Below are positions 1 to 11,490 of a DNA stretch of 42,482 nucleotides, piece after piece. Position 1 is the stretch's first letter. Each line of letters begins with the position of its first letter. The stretch covers positions 1 to 42,482 of the forward strand of contig NGBS01000045.1 in NCBI GenBank assembly GCA_002245135.1, written 5' to 3'. The notes under the pieces were generated by a model. That model was not told the origin of the DNA. It saw only the letters and a list, made by a program, of their open reading frames with translations, and searched no databases. The position numbers and the translations under genes are program-made. This DNA is from Proteromonas lacertae (taxonomy: Eukaryota > Sar > Bigyra > Opalinata > Proteromonadidae).

Positions 1-277
1 ATAATCTTTTGATAATATCTTTCTTTCTCTTCTCCAATTCCATCTATTTTCATTATTCCAATTGATGTAAATGTTTCTAAAAATGATTTCAATTTGATTT
101 ATCTATATTCTTCTTTCACTGTTATTGATAATTCATCTAAACAATCAAATACTTCTTTCATTAACCTCAATTCTCTTTCATTTAATTCATTTCCTGATAT
201 ATTCATATTTTCTAATGGTTTATAATGATTTAATCTTTCTATAATCACATTTAACACATTCTCACTCATTACAATAT
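1..277 (-). pseudogene. 3' fragment of a third LRR-kinase-family gene (runs off the window)
   Basis: On the minus strand the sequence translates from 277 downward as an exon beginning MSENVLNVIIERLNHYKPLE. It then follows the same C-terminal LRR segment that ends the two paralogues at 7765 and 11491 (LSITVKE..., then SFLETFTSIGI). A typical small intron end (ATAG) lies just upstream at 278-279. In the stretch that reads EDVDKSELK in the intact copies, this copy has an in-frame TAA, explained by one extra and one missing base relative to them. The paralogues are clearly homologous over roughly 200 bp. The upstream exons expected beyond 277 are missing, because an unrelated decayed gene starts at 363. 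I read it as a decayed remnant of the LRR family, truncated at the window edge. Confidence 0.65.
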
Positions 278-362
278 CTATTCAAATATAAAATTATATT
301 ATTTTATCATAAAAGTTATATCAAGTATTAAAAAACAACTAAAATACAAACATAGTTTTTAA

Positions 363-1437
363 TTAAACTATTTCCAACTTCGATAAATATTTCAATACTT
401 CACTTGGATAGTATTTTTCTCCTCCATTTAAATAACTATCATCATAAGGAGAAATTTAATACTTTCTCTATCCAATATAAAGGAATATTATCTAACTTAT
501 TATAAACAACCTATTATTCCACCTACTATACAACAATTTGTATCACTATCTCCACCTAGTTTTAATACAAATTTCATACTTTTCTCATAATCAAATTTAT
601 GATTTAACAGTAAATACTCAATACAAACCCATATTTTATATAACCATTATGTTCATTCACATTTATTTTTAATTCTTCTTCCATTCCTTCTAATATCCAT
701 TCTAAACATATATCATAATCATGTAATTTACAATAATCTTTTAATTCATTCAATATTATATTTATTCTTTCATCATCATTATCATTTTCACTACTCTTAA
801 TTATTTCACTTATACATATATTATATACACTACAAACTTCTTTACATATTTCATTATTGTGAGTTATTCCACTGTCTAATCGACTATATTTATCGATTAT
901 TTCTTTACTTTCATTATAATACCAAACTCCTATTATATTACATCTCATTAAACAACCATTTGATTTACTTTTTATTCTTCTTTATATCTCGATTATTTAT
1001 TATCTCCATTATTTCATTATCATCTCTAAATTCCATTTCATCAAATTCACTTAAACTATTCTTCGTTGTTATTCCTAAATCAGGAGGATTACTTTTATAC
1101 CATTCATTATAACTTTTTACATATTTCATGTAAAGGATAAACATTTCTTTCATTCTTATATAAATTATATAATATGCACATCATCATCTCACTATCATCA
1201 GTTATTTGACCGGGCACCTCTACCACTAACACTACCTTTGGGAAATTCACAAGCTAACTTCATTTCTTCTTCATTCATTGGAGGAGTTTTCAATTCCCAA
1301 TATGATCCAAATGCATCTCCTACCATTGAACCAAACACACTTCCTAAAATACTCTTGCTTTTCAATTTTACTGATTTCGATGATGATAATGATGACAAAG
1401 GAGGAAAAGATTGTAATAGATTTTTTAATTTTATCAT
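363..1437 (-). pseudogene. ADP-ribosylglycohydrolase family gene, broken by about four frame breaks
   Basis: ADP-ribosylglycohydrolases (ARH/DraG fold) remove ADP-ribose from proteins or nucleic acids using a binuclear magnesium site. The family motifs appear in order on the minus strand. An N-terminal GSMVGDAFGSYWE lies near 1330. PGQITDDSEMM near 1200 carries the metal-binding TDD. SNGCLMRCNIIGVW near 945 is the SNG..MR motif. GGDSDTNCCIVGGIIG near 540 is the C-terminal metal-binding GGDSDTN. These motifs lie in successive reading frames separated by four apparent +1 shifts, near 1205-1225, 955-966, 503-507 and 434-441. No ordinary introns explain them, although a 16-nt GT...AG could remove the first. 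The real end appears to be TAA at 363-365. All catalytic residues look conserved, so this is either a very young pseudogene or an intact gene carrying assembly indels. Confidence 0.75.
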
Positions 1438-1599
1438 AGTTAATTGATTTATTGATTTATGATAATTTATTCAAAAATAATTTAATTTCAAAATTATATG
1501 GGTTTCATTAACAAAAAATGGAATTTCACAGTGAATGAGAATAGAAATGTAGAAATCCATAGAAATGTAGATGTGTGACACTTAATCTGCTAAAAAATT

Positions 1600-1710
1600 A
1601 TGAATTCAGAAAATCATTTTTGTAAAGCTTGTGGAAGAATATTAGCCAGTAAGTGCTTTAGTAAAAAGCAGCTTAAGAAGAAGAACGAGTGTAGATGTAA
1701 TGAATGTATT
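1600..1710 (+). other. Stc1-like zinc-binding domain coding segment
   Basis: It encodes CKAC...FSKKQL...CRCNEC, a treble-clef/LIM-like finger matching the Stc1 pattern: C-x2-C, an FS-x2-QL helix start, then C-x2-C. In Schizosaccharomyces pombe, Stc1 is a stand-alone protein that bridges Ago1 to the Clr4 (CLRC) complex. Here the finger is in frame with the Argonaute N-terminal domain, with no intron or frame break between them (1600-2718 is one continuous reading frame). Confidence 0.7.
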
Positions 1711-4558
1711 GCTGAAGGTCGAGAAGTGATTTTTGAATCAGCCAGTGTAAGTTCTACGTCAGTTCCACAACCACCTCCAGCTCCTGTTAATGGTGTAGAA
1801 AGAAATGTTGCTGTTGAACTTCCTTCAAGCACAAGATTGTGTAATGAAACAAAATCATCTGAAATTGAAAGTAAAACTAATGTTTTACCGATTAGTAGTA
1901 GTAGTAGTGTTAGTGTTAGTGGCAGTGTATCAGCAATTGGTCGTATGATCGAAAGTCCTTTTCCAAAGTTTGTTAATCATATCAGTTTAGGTCAAAAATT
2001 TGAAGTGATAAGTAACCGATTTAAAGTGAATATCAGAAAAAGTGATGTTGTAATTTACAGTTATGATGTAAAGATGAGTGATGAAAGAGATGAAGAGCAT
2101 TTCCCAAAGATATTAAAGATGAATATTTGGAGTGTATGTAAAAGTGAAATTGAAAGAGAAATGAATATAGGAAATGGTTTAAAGCTGTATTATAATGGAG
2201 ATAAGATGTTATACAGTAATGTAAGATTAAATGAAACATCATTAGAGAATAAGCGAATAACCTTAATTGAAGGAAATAATCACAATCGAATATTTAATGT
2301 GAAATTAAGTGATACAAATCAAGTGATAGATTTGAATATGATAAATGAATATGGTGTAAGAATGAATGGAATCCCTGAATTGGAGATGAGTGTATTATCC
2401 AATATCTTACGAGATTATGAGAAAAGTAGATATTTAGATATAGGAAATGGATTTTATGATATGAATAGAATGAATATGAAGAGTATAGGAAAAGGTTTAT
2501 CAATATGTACAGGTGGATTTAATATGGGATTACATATTAGTGATATTGGTTTAACATTGAATATATGTCCAACATGTAGTGTGTTTATTGATGATTGTAG
2601 TGTATTAGAAATATTTAAGAAAGTTGTGAATATTGATGATTTAAGAGGATTTGGAAGAGGATTAAACAATAATGAATTGAAAGATTTATTAAAAGTATTG
2701 AAAGGAAACAACAATTGAATGTAATCATCAAGGATTTTGTCGAAAGTATAAAATCAAGAATATCTCCAATTTAAATGCAATTACTACACAGTATATATAT
2801 AATAATAATTATTATTATATGTTAAATAGATTTGCAATTGATGGAAATATGATAAATGTGAATGACTATTTTAATAATACTTATAATATTAGATTATCAT
2901 ATCCAAATCTTCCATTATTAATCTTACAGAATAATTGTAGTATGCCAATGGAAGTATGTAAGATTGAAAGTAATCAAAGATATACCAAGAAGTTAACACC
3001 TTATGAACAAGCTGAGATGATAAAAGCCAGTGCATTTAAACCTGATATATTAAGAAGAAAGATCGAAAATATCAGTAATAATAATGTTGGAATATATAAT
3101 GCAATAAACAATGATTTATCAACAAGAATAGAAAGAGAAATGATAAAAGTATAAATCTATATTGTTTATATATGTTATTAATAGTGTGAAGCTCATCATC
3201 TTCCATCTCCATCCATTCATTTCAATAATACTGATATTAAACCAAATAATGGAAGTTATAATCTGAAAGATGTGAAATTATATAAAGGAACAACAATAGT
3301 ATATAATATTATATGATGATTATTATGATGATAGAAATCTTGGAAAATATTCAATTGTGATTATAGAAATTCTAATAAAATTGGTAGAATAATGTCTGAT
3401 TTGATAAATACAGGTAGAAAAATGAATATGTCGTTACCAAATGATATGAGAGTGATAAATGTTGATATAAGAGATATGAATAATATATGCAGAAGTCATT
3501 GATAAAGAAATGAAGAAAGACAATCCTGAATTGATAATAGTGTTTATTCCAAATGAAGATATGGAGTTGTATATAAATAATAAAGATGAGTTGTGATGTT
3601 ATACATGGAGTATTAAGTCAAGTATTAATACCTTCGAAAGCTTTGAAAGGTGGTATTCAATATTTAGCGAATATAATAATCAAGTTAAATCTTAAATGTG
3701 GAGGTATAAATTACTGTACAAAATCTCCAGGAACTATCAAGAATCCAATAGTATATATATATATTAATATATTAATAATAGAGAGAAAAAAGAACAATGT
3801 TTGTTGGTGGTGATGTTTGTCATCCAAAACAAAAGAGTGAAATGAAATCCATCGCTTGTGTAGTTTGTTCAATGGATGAAGATGGTGTTAAATATGTAAG
3901 TGAAGTGAGATATCAAGATAGTGGAAATGAGATAATCAGTGAATTGGAAGATATGTTAAAAGTATTATTTACTGATTATTTAAAGAATAACAGAGGAATA
4001 TTACCTGAAAGAATAATATTTGAAAGAGATGGAGTAAGTGAATCTCAGAATATAACATTAACAGAAACTGAAATTCCAAGTACAAAAAGAGCGATGGAAG
4101 AAATCTTTGGAAAAGACAAAAGAATAGAATTGACTTATTTGATAGTAAATAAACGTCATCACACTAGATTCTTTAGTGATGTTCAATCAACAATTGATAA
4201 AAACCACAATATAATAAGTGGAACAGTGATAGATAATACAATAATTGATAAGAATCGATTTCAATTCTACTTATCAAGTCAAAACAGTTTCCAAGGAACA
4301 GTACATCCAGCTTGTTACACTGTTTTATATGAAGATAAACATTGGAATGAGAATGAGTTGAGTTTATTAATCTATTGGGAATGTTATTTGTTTAATCGAT
4401 GTACAAAATGTATATCTATTCCTCCCTGTGTGAAATATGCTGATTTATGTGCTTACAGATATAGATTATTATCAACAGTGAAAGTAAACAATGTAGAAAC
4501 AACAGATACTTCAATAGTAGTTAATCCAAGAATCAGAAAATCAATGTATTTCTCATAA
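1600..4558 (+). CDS. Argonaute/PIWI protein with N-terminal Stc1-type zinc finger
   Basis: Small-RNA-guided nuclease of the Argonaute family. Residues 8-36 form a C-x2-C...C-x2-C finger (C8, C11, C33, C36) with the FSKKQL signature of the Stc1 domain, followed by a Ser-rich linker. The Argonaute N domain begins near residue 125 (FVNHISLGQKFEV...). The PAZ region lies around 2700-3100 (NDYFNNTY, LPLLIL, MPMEVC). MID lies around 3335-3560 and PIWI from 3586. PIWI keeps the catalytic tetrad: GGDVCHP (D), an E in the following glutamate-finger segment, RDGVSESQ (D) and VHPACYTVLYED (H), so the protein should be slicer-competent. Introns are at 2791-2829, 3149-3184, 3299-3334 and 3751-3781. Three apparent +1 frame breaks (about 2705-2718, 3485-3502, 3575-3596) interrupt an otherwise collinear protein. 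The start is the first ATG before the finger and the stop is TAA. The family is certain; whether the gene is intact is not. Confidence 0.88.
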
Positions 4559-4647
4559 AACTCATTCTAACATTTTATATTCTTATATTCTCATTATCAT
4601 CATCATATTTATGTGTTTTTATGAAATAATACAAAAACAAAAGAATA

Positions 4648-5781
4648 TTATACACAATATATTAGTGATTTATCATTTTCAAACATGATCAAATGAAGAT
4701 TATTATCTTCAACTTCTTCTTCTTTCTTAATATATTGACAATTTAATCCTTTTAAACAAATATCATTATTCAATCCATATAATGACAATAAATAATATGA
4801 TAAATGTTTGGAGTTTATAATCTTATTCAATATACTCATTAAACATTCAATAAATACATACGAAAATACTCCTTTACATTTCATATGTATTGCATCATCA
4901 CAATTAGATATATATCCATCTAAGGGATTAAAAGAAGAAATATAACTATCTTTCTCATTTCCATACAATATATCATCTATATTACATTCAATCATCCCAA
5001 TATAATCAAGGAGATTGTTTATATTACATATTTCACTTTCTTGTACTTTCATTGAGTTATTATTATTTAATTCGAAATTTACACTTTCATAATTCGGTAT
5101 TTCGATTGAATTATATTCTGTTATTGAAAATGTATTGTAGATTTGTTTGGGTTGGTAATCTGGTGGTATATTCATTGATAAACATTTACCATTTTCTGAG
5201 TTTGTATATGACATTATTACTGTTATTTTATTCATCTATTCATTATTATATTATTATCATATACTCGATCATCAGATAAACTACTTATTAATTTTTCATA
5301 AAAGGAATTGTTTAAATGTTTTAAATTGATGATTATTACATAATAATTATTGTTTATTTTCTTTCCATCTAATCCAATTGTTTGATAAGAATCTTTGTCT
5401 ATATACAAATACAGTATTCCATTCACTACATAAACTGAATTACATGGAGGAGTTGGAGTGTTTATGGAGTATAAAACAAAACAATTGCATGACTTTATAT
5501 ATTCTTCGATAAATTCTTTCTATATACAATTCATATACACATTAATATACATTTACAATATAACAGAATGGAACTGTCGCTTTATAGTAGAAAAGTTCTT
5601 CAACTAATTCTTTTATATTACACACATCTTCAATCAATCCTCGAGGTATAAATATTCCTATCTGAGTGGTTATTTCATGTTTTCTTAACATTTTCTTTGT
5701 TTTTACTGACTTTGATAATGAATTTGTTTCTAAAACAGAATATGATCCACATTTATATTTCTTTGATATTATTTTATTCAT
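4648..5781 (-). CDS. RPP40: RNase P/MRP protein subunit Rpp40
   Basis: Protein subunit of the RNase P and MRP ribonucleoproteins that process tRNA 5' ends and pre-rRNA. It has three exons: 5781-5551, 5519-5265 and 5235-4648. The introns, 5520-5550 (31 nt) and 5236-5264 (29 nt), are both GTAT...ATAG. The spliced product is about 357 aa, close to the roughly 363 aa of human RPP40. Collinear similarity to RPP40 includes EFIEEYIKSCNCFVLYS, the NGILYLYIDKDSYQTIGLDG segment (human NGKLILSLDKDTYEETGLQG) and the C-terminal pattern in which an LLDYIG helix precedes a Gly-rich and then hydrophobic end. The start is the ATG at 5781 and the stop is TAA. It is intact. It converges tail to tail with the Argonaute gene across only about 90 bp, and its 5' end lies 68 bp from the divergent hexosaminidase, so the two may share a promoter. 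Confidence 0.85.
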
Positions 5782-5849
5782 TTCTATCTATATATAATGA
5801 GAAAATGATGATTATTACAATCTATTTTGACAATATATTCGTTTAGAAA

Positions 5850-7520
5850 ATGATATTTTTGTTTTTTTGTTTTTTTATCTATCTGCACTTCTGCTTAAGT
5901 GAATCAACACTAAAAATATGGCCCTATCCTAATAAATATAGTCGTGGAAATACCGATTTATTTGTTAGAGGTTTTTCTTTTGAATTTAAAAGTGAAATAT
6001 CCTGTAAAGATTTAGAAGATTCTTTCTCAAGATACAAGGCAATAATATTTGGAGAACATGAAGAAGAAGGTGATATTAGTTCTTCTTTTTTAAGTTCTGT
6101 TATAGTGAGAGTTGATGATTGTAATGCTGATTTACAAGTATTTCAATATTTTGATATGAAAATAATAATAATAATAGATGGGAGTAGATGAGAGTTATTC
6201 TTTAAATATCACAGTTTCTCCTCCAAGTGCAATAATAGAAGCTTCTACAGTGTATGGTGCATATTATGGATTAGAGACCTTTTCTCAGTTAGTGACATAT
6301 AACTCAACAAGAAAACAATATATAATTCATGACTCACCTTGGATAATCTCTGATAAACCATATTTTGCAGTATTAATTATATAATAAATGTGTATAATAG
6401 TATCGAGGAGTATTAATAGATTCAGTTCGTCACTTTTTACCCAAAAGAATCTTAAAGAAAGTAATAGACAGTTTAAGTTATGCGAAATTCAATACATTAC
6501 ATTGGCATTTAAGTGATAATCAAGCATTTGTAGCTGAGATAAAATCCTTACCGAAGTTTTGGGATTCTAGTTATGATAATGCATCAAGATATACACAAGT
6601 ATAAATAAATAAATAAATTTGTTTTTATTTATTTAGAAAGAAATGAAAGATATAATAGAATATGCTCGAAAGAGAGGTATAAGAATAATTCCTGAAATTG
6701 ATATTCCTGGCCATATGATGTCATGGTGTAAAGAATGTATAAATTATTAATTATTATATAAATAGATCCTGAAGTATGTCCAAGTGAAACATGTTTAGAA
6801 CCATTAGATCCAAGTAGTAATTACACAATGCCTTTATTAAAACAATTATTTGGTGAAATATCTTCATTATTTCCTGATAATTATATTCATTTAGGTGGTG
6901 ATGAAGTATCAATGAAGTGTTGGAATGAAACTCCTCGTATAAAAGAGTGGATGAATAAACATGGATATGATGTAACTGATACTTATAAATATATGGTTGA
7001 TAATAGTCATAAAATAATATTAAATAATAATAAAAAGACAATGAATTGGGAAGAAGTAGTAACTCATATTCCAAAAGGAATAAATAATACTGAATCAATA
7101 ATTCAAATCTGGTTAGGTGGAACAAGTACAATGTCAATAATCAATCGTGGATTTAATGTGATAATATCAAAGAAATGGTATTTGGATGATTTGAATAACA
7201 ACTGGGAAGTATTTTATAATAATGATCCATTAAATGGAATTGATGATAAAGAAAAAGAAAAGAAAGTATTAGGAGGTGAAGCTTGTATGTGGGGTGAAAC
7301 AGTAGATAGTTCTGTAATATTTAATACAATTTGGCCAAGAGCAGCAAGTGTAAGTGAAAGATTATGGAGTAATCCAGAGAATTTGAATGTAGAAAAAGCG
7401 AAAGATCGATTATTATGGTTTCGATGTTTATTGAATGAAAGAGGAATAGAAGCTGCTCCAGTTTTGAATGAAGTTGGCAGAAGTGCTCCAAGTGAAGCTG
7501 GTGGATGTTTATGTCAATAA
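5850..7520 (+). CDS. Beta-hexosaminidase (GH20), secreted/lysosomal
   Basis: Glycoside hydrolase family 20 enzyme that removes terminal N-acetylhexosamines from glycoconjugates or chitin oligomers, normally in lysosomes or outside the cell. It begins with a strongly hydrophobic signal peptide ([17 protein letters not shown]). Next come the family's N-terminal segment (VDESYSLNI) and [12 protein letters not shown] with [11 protein letters not shown]. The catalytic acid pair is in HLGGDEV (6891-6911 region), and [13 protein letters not shown] closes the barrel. Four introns: 6138-6177, 6370-6400, 6599-6636 and 6737-6765 (29-40 nt). The spliced product is about 510 aa, normal for the family. Every exon junction restores the family alignment, and no frame break is seen. 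The stop is TAA. Confidence 0.93.
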
Positions 7521-7764
7521 ATATATTTTATATTAATTGTTTCTTTTCATCTACAGAGATCATTCAGTAAATACGTTTGTATATATACTTCCAACTTGAC
7601 CAAACAGATTAACCACACACAATAATAAGATATAACATTGAATTAATTTACTCAAACTGAATATAAGTGTGAAAATTATAAAATACAACAAAATACACAC
7701 TCCTCAAACCATAAAAGCTTGACATTATTTTTTCAAAATTTACATTATTAACTCAGAATTTCAG

Positions 7765-10700
7765 TTATTTAATGTTGAAGAATTCTTTACTTAATTCTTT
7801 CTTTTCTTCTTCTGAAATACCATCTATTTTTATTATTCCAATTGATGAAAATGTTTCTAAAAATGATTTTAATTCTGATTTATCTACATCTTCTTTCAAT
7901 GTTATTGATAATTCCTGTAAATCTTGAAAATACTTTTGATTTTCATTAAATAATTTCAATCCTTTTTCATTTAATTCATTTGCTGAAAGATTTATCTGTT
8001 TTAATTGTTCATAATCTCTTAATCTTTCTATCAGCATCTTTAATCCGTTTTCACTCATTCCAATATCTATTCATATCATAAAAGATGCAATATTAATAAT
8101 ATACTTGAAATATCAAATACAAAATCATTACAACCATAACCTTCTTCTATAAATATTTCTAAATTACTACATATTATCTCTACTCCTTCATCTCCAATTG
8201 GATTATTGTTAATTGAAATATATTGTTTTGGATGCTTTAATGAGGAATCCATCAATTCTTTTAATCCTTTAGAACTAATTCTATTATTAGATAAATCAAG
8301 TGTTAAATAATCAATCTTCTTAATTAATCTAATGTGATAATCGTTAATATTCATATCTATTTCATTATAGCATATATTCTATACTTGAAAAATCATATTC
8401 TTTATCAAAATAATGTCTCTTCTTTTTGGCACAATACTTCAAATAATATTCCAATTCTTCATTTGTCCATAATGAATATCTCATTTCGATAAAAGGATAT
8501 TCTTCATCTTCTATTGATTTAGAACAAATTGATTTTAATCCTTTCATACTAATATTATTCCCTTTTAGATTAATACAGTAACATTCTTCTGACAAATCTA
8601 TTTCATCTATTAACAACATCACACATTCATCATCTATTAATATATTACTCAAATTAAGATTATATATATCATCACGATCTTTTGCTACCATCATTAAATT
8701 CTCAATTAATAATTTAAATCCAACATTTCCAATTGGATTATCTATTCAATCAATATATAAATATTTATTAAATATACGATGAATGTATAAATGCTTGATA
8801 TTATCATTCTCAACTATACTATCCAATAAATATCCAATTCCACTTGCATCAATATAATTACCACTTACATCAAGCTTAATCCATTCATTAATGTTCTTTA
8901 AACCATCTAGCAAATGTTTTAATCCAATTGAAGATAATCCCATTTCTATTACAAATAATGTCATAACAATAATACTTAAACAATTCATGTCATTTTTATC
9001 ATTTATTAATAAATGTATATGAGGAGACATTATTCTCATTCCTTCATTTCCTATCTCATTTCCATTTAAATATAAAAATTTGAGACTTTGAAAATGAAGA
9101 TAAATTATTAATTAGCGTTTCCTATACTTTTGAATAGGTTAGTTTATTATCTAAATAATAGAAGAATATCAATATATACTACTTAAATATAACTTTTCTA
9201 TTCCTCCTAATTCATTTGATCTTAATGAAATAAATGATTTGAAAAAATCATCATCAATTTCCATATTCCTTATATTTAATCCATTATCGTTAATTCCATT
9301 TTTAATACATTCTACTAATTCTGGAATGTTTTTATCAATCAGCAATTCTTTACTTCCATTTAATTCAAATTTTATATTTGCAATTGGAGATTTGGAGAAT
9401 AAAGCTTTTACTCCTATTGAATGAATATTTTTGTTGCTTCTAACATCTATTTTCTGAATATATGGATATTTATATAACTCTTCTGATAATAATGTCATTG
9501 ATTGATCATTTAAATTCATCCAACTTAGAAATAATTCATCATATTCATTGATTAATAAATGTAAATATGGAAGAATTAATTTGAAGCCTTTTAAGCCAAT
9601 TGGACAAGCTATTTAAAAATATAAAATGAAAAGAAATACAACAAAGAGTTACATATTCTAATTTCATATATGGAATTGCTTTAACAAATGATTCTAAAAA
9701 ATGAGAAAAAAAATTGCATAATTTGAATTCTAGCCTTTCAAGATTAGATAATTGAGAAAAACAAGATCCAAACAAAGATTGATATTGTATAGGAATATGA
9801 ATATCAACTATTTGGATAATAATAACCATAATTATACAGAATTTTAGCTCTATTGGATCAATCAGTATTAATACTCTAAACAAATAATCCATCCCTTCAT
9901 CACAAAAACAAATACAATTTGATTGGAATTGTGATTATTTCTCTACCATATAAATCATTATCATTTTTAACAAATAACATCATTTCATCCAAATAACATT
10001 CTTTTCCTTCTTTACACTTATGAAAAACTTGAAACTTCAATTTTTCTCTTATTGAATAATCATATGTGAATAATTGCATATTCAATAATATTGACAGTAT
10101 TTTATTATTTGGTTTATTATTGTATAATTGTATTAATCTATCTCGAATTGCTTCTCTCTCTTCACTTTCAAGATAATATTCTTTAGGATAAAGCGTTATA
10201 AACTCTAAATCACTTTTACACAAAATATCTTTTCTTTCTTTGCATATCATCAACTTTCTTTTTTCATTTCTATCATAATTATCTTTCATTTCTTCAATAA
10301 ATTCTTTTATACCGTCTCTATCTTCATTTCTAATTTTCAATACTTTTACAATCAATTTCATAAACATATACTTTGATATACCAACTGAATATTCACTAAA
10401 CATATAATCTTTCTTTTCCATTTCATACAATAAACAGCATATCTCCCAAATCTCATTTTTCTCATTAGAATCTAATCCATTCAATTCTTTAGTGGTTTTA
10501 AAATATGACTCGTACATCATTAAATTAATTTCAATATCTTTTGATATTTCAATCAATCTTTTCATTTCTTTTCTCAACTCTTTTAAACTCATTCTATCTT
10601 CATTATTCAATTTTAACATTCTTTCTATCATTTCTTTCATCATTTCATCACATTCTACATCTATATTGTATTTACATCTCAGGATATTATTCAATGTTCT

Positions 10701-11392
10701 AAACATATTATTATCTTCATTAAATGGTAATTTCTTACAAATCATTTCATATAAAATACAGCCAATTGACCAAATCACACTTCTTTCATTGCATTCTAAT
10801 CCATTCAACTCTTCAGGGCTTTTGAAGCATATATCATACACTCTCATTTTTTCTTCTTTTCTCACTGTGCTTAAGTATAAATCACATAACTTTATATCAT
10901 GATATTCTAACTCATCATCTTTTTCATATATTATGTTACTGCTCTTCAGATTACTAACCACTAAATCATATTTACTTAATATTATAAGCTTATTGCATAT
11001 ATTACATATCACATTACAAACATAGCCACTCGGCAAGGATTTAGTATAAATTAACTCCTCTAAATCAATTGAGTAATATTCTCTCTTTAATATCATATAT
11101 TCATAATCATATAACTGGAACATTCTAAAAGGATAAATAAACTCACTACAACAGTCAAATAGGAATGAGTGAATTTCTAAGAATTTTTCTATCTTTTCTT
11201 GTTTTATCCCGTCAATATTTTTCATTTTAATAACGTTAATATCATTGTTATATTGAAAAAACAAATCTATTTCATTATCACTTTTTTCTATTCTCTCTTT
11301 TATCTAATAAATGAACCAACAAAAATACTTGAGTATTACATGGTAATTTAGATAAAAAAACCGCTTCAAACAAAGAATTTAATAAAACCATC
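7765..11392 (-). CDS. LRR-pseudokinase paralogue B (frame-damaged)
   Basis: Exon 1 (11392-11329, starting MVLLNSLF) joins across a 25-nt intron (11304-11328) to a protein-kinase-like domain at about 11300-9950. LRR exons follow down to TAA at 7765. Kinase-fold landmarks are present (SPEELNG as the APE segment, VIWSIGCILYEM, LPFNED). The catalytic HRD is replaced by VVSNLKSSN and DFG by KLCDLYL, so catalysis is unlikely. The LRRs are of the ribonuclease-inhibitor type, with phase-1 introns at the LxLxxN asparagine. Compared with paralogue A there is one +1 break near 9900-9915, just before CICFCDEG, and a disordered stretch at about 9065-9120 with an in-frame TAG and a shift. The last exons (8365-8694, 8076-8354, 7765-8058) are open. 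The ligand is unknown. It may be an intracellular sensor or scaffold, or a decaying duplicate. Confidence 0.7.
7781..7944. repeat. 164-bp tract identical to 11507-11670 (gene conversion)
   Basis: This segment of paralogue B's last exon matches paralogue A base for base over 164 bp. The two genes are clearly diverged on both sides: 7945 onward reads attaaa against tattaa, and 7780 is g against a. The tract encodes the C-terminal LRR segment ending in the GIIKIDGISEEE region. Confidence 0.9.
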
Positions 11393-11490
11393 TTTATTGT
11401 AAAATGTAACGCATATATTTTTTGTATTTCTTTTAAAAATATATTAAACAGAAATGCATTAAATAAACATCAAAATATAATATATTTGAG

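Noticed and set aside
1614-2714. Several minus-strand open frames under the Argonaute N-terminal half
   Set aside because: They lie antisense to a strongly conserved coding region and have low-complexity composition.
2791-3781. Argonaute frame changes considered to be all introns
   Set aside because: Four are good GTAT...ATAG introns. The remaining three breaks have no GT...AG of suitable length that keeps the MID/PAZ alignment; they are single-base offsets.
5232-5426. Rpp40 first seen as two or three separate small genes
   Set aside because: Two introns of 31 and 29 nt join the pieces into one collinear Rpp40 of normal length.
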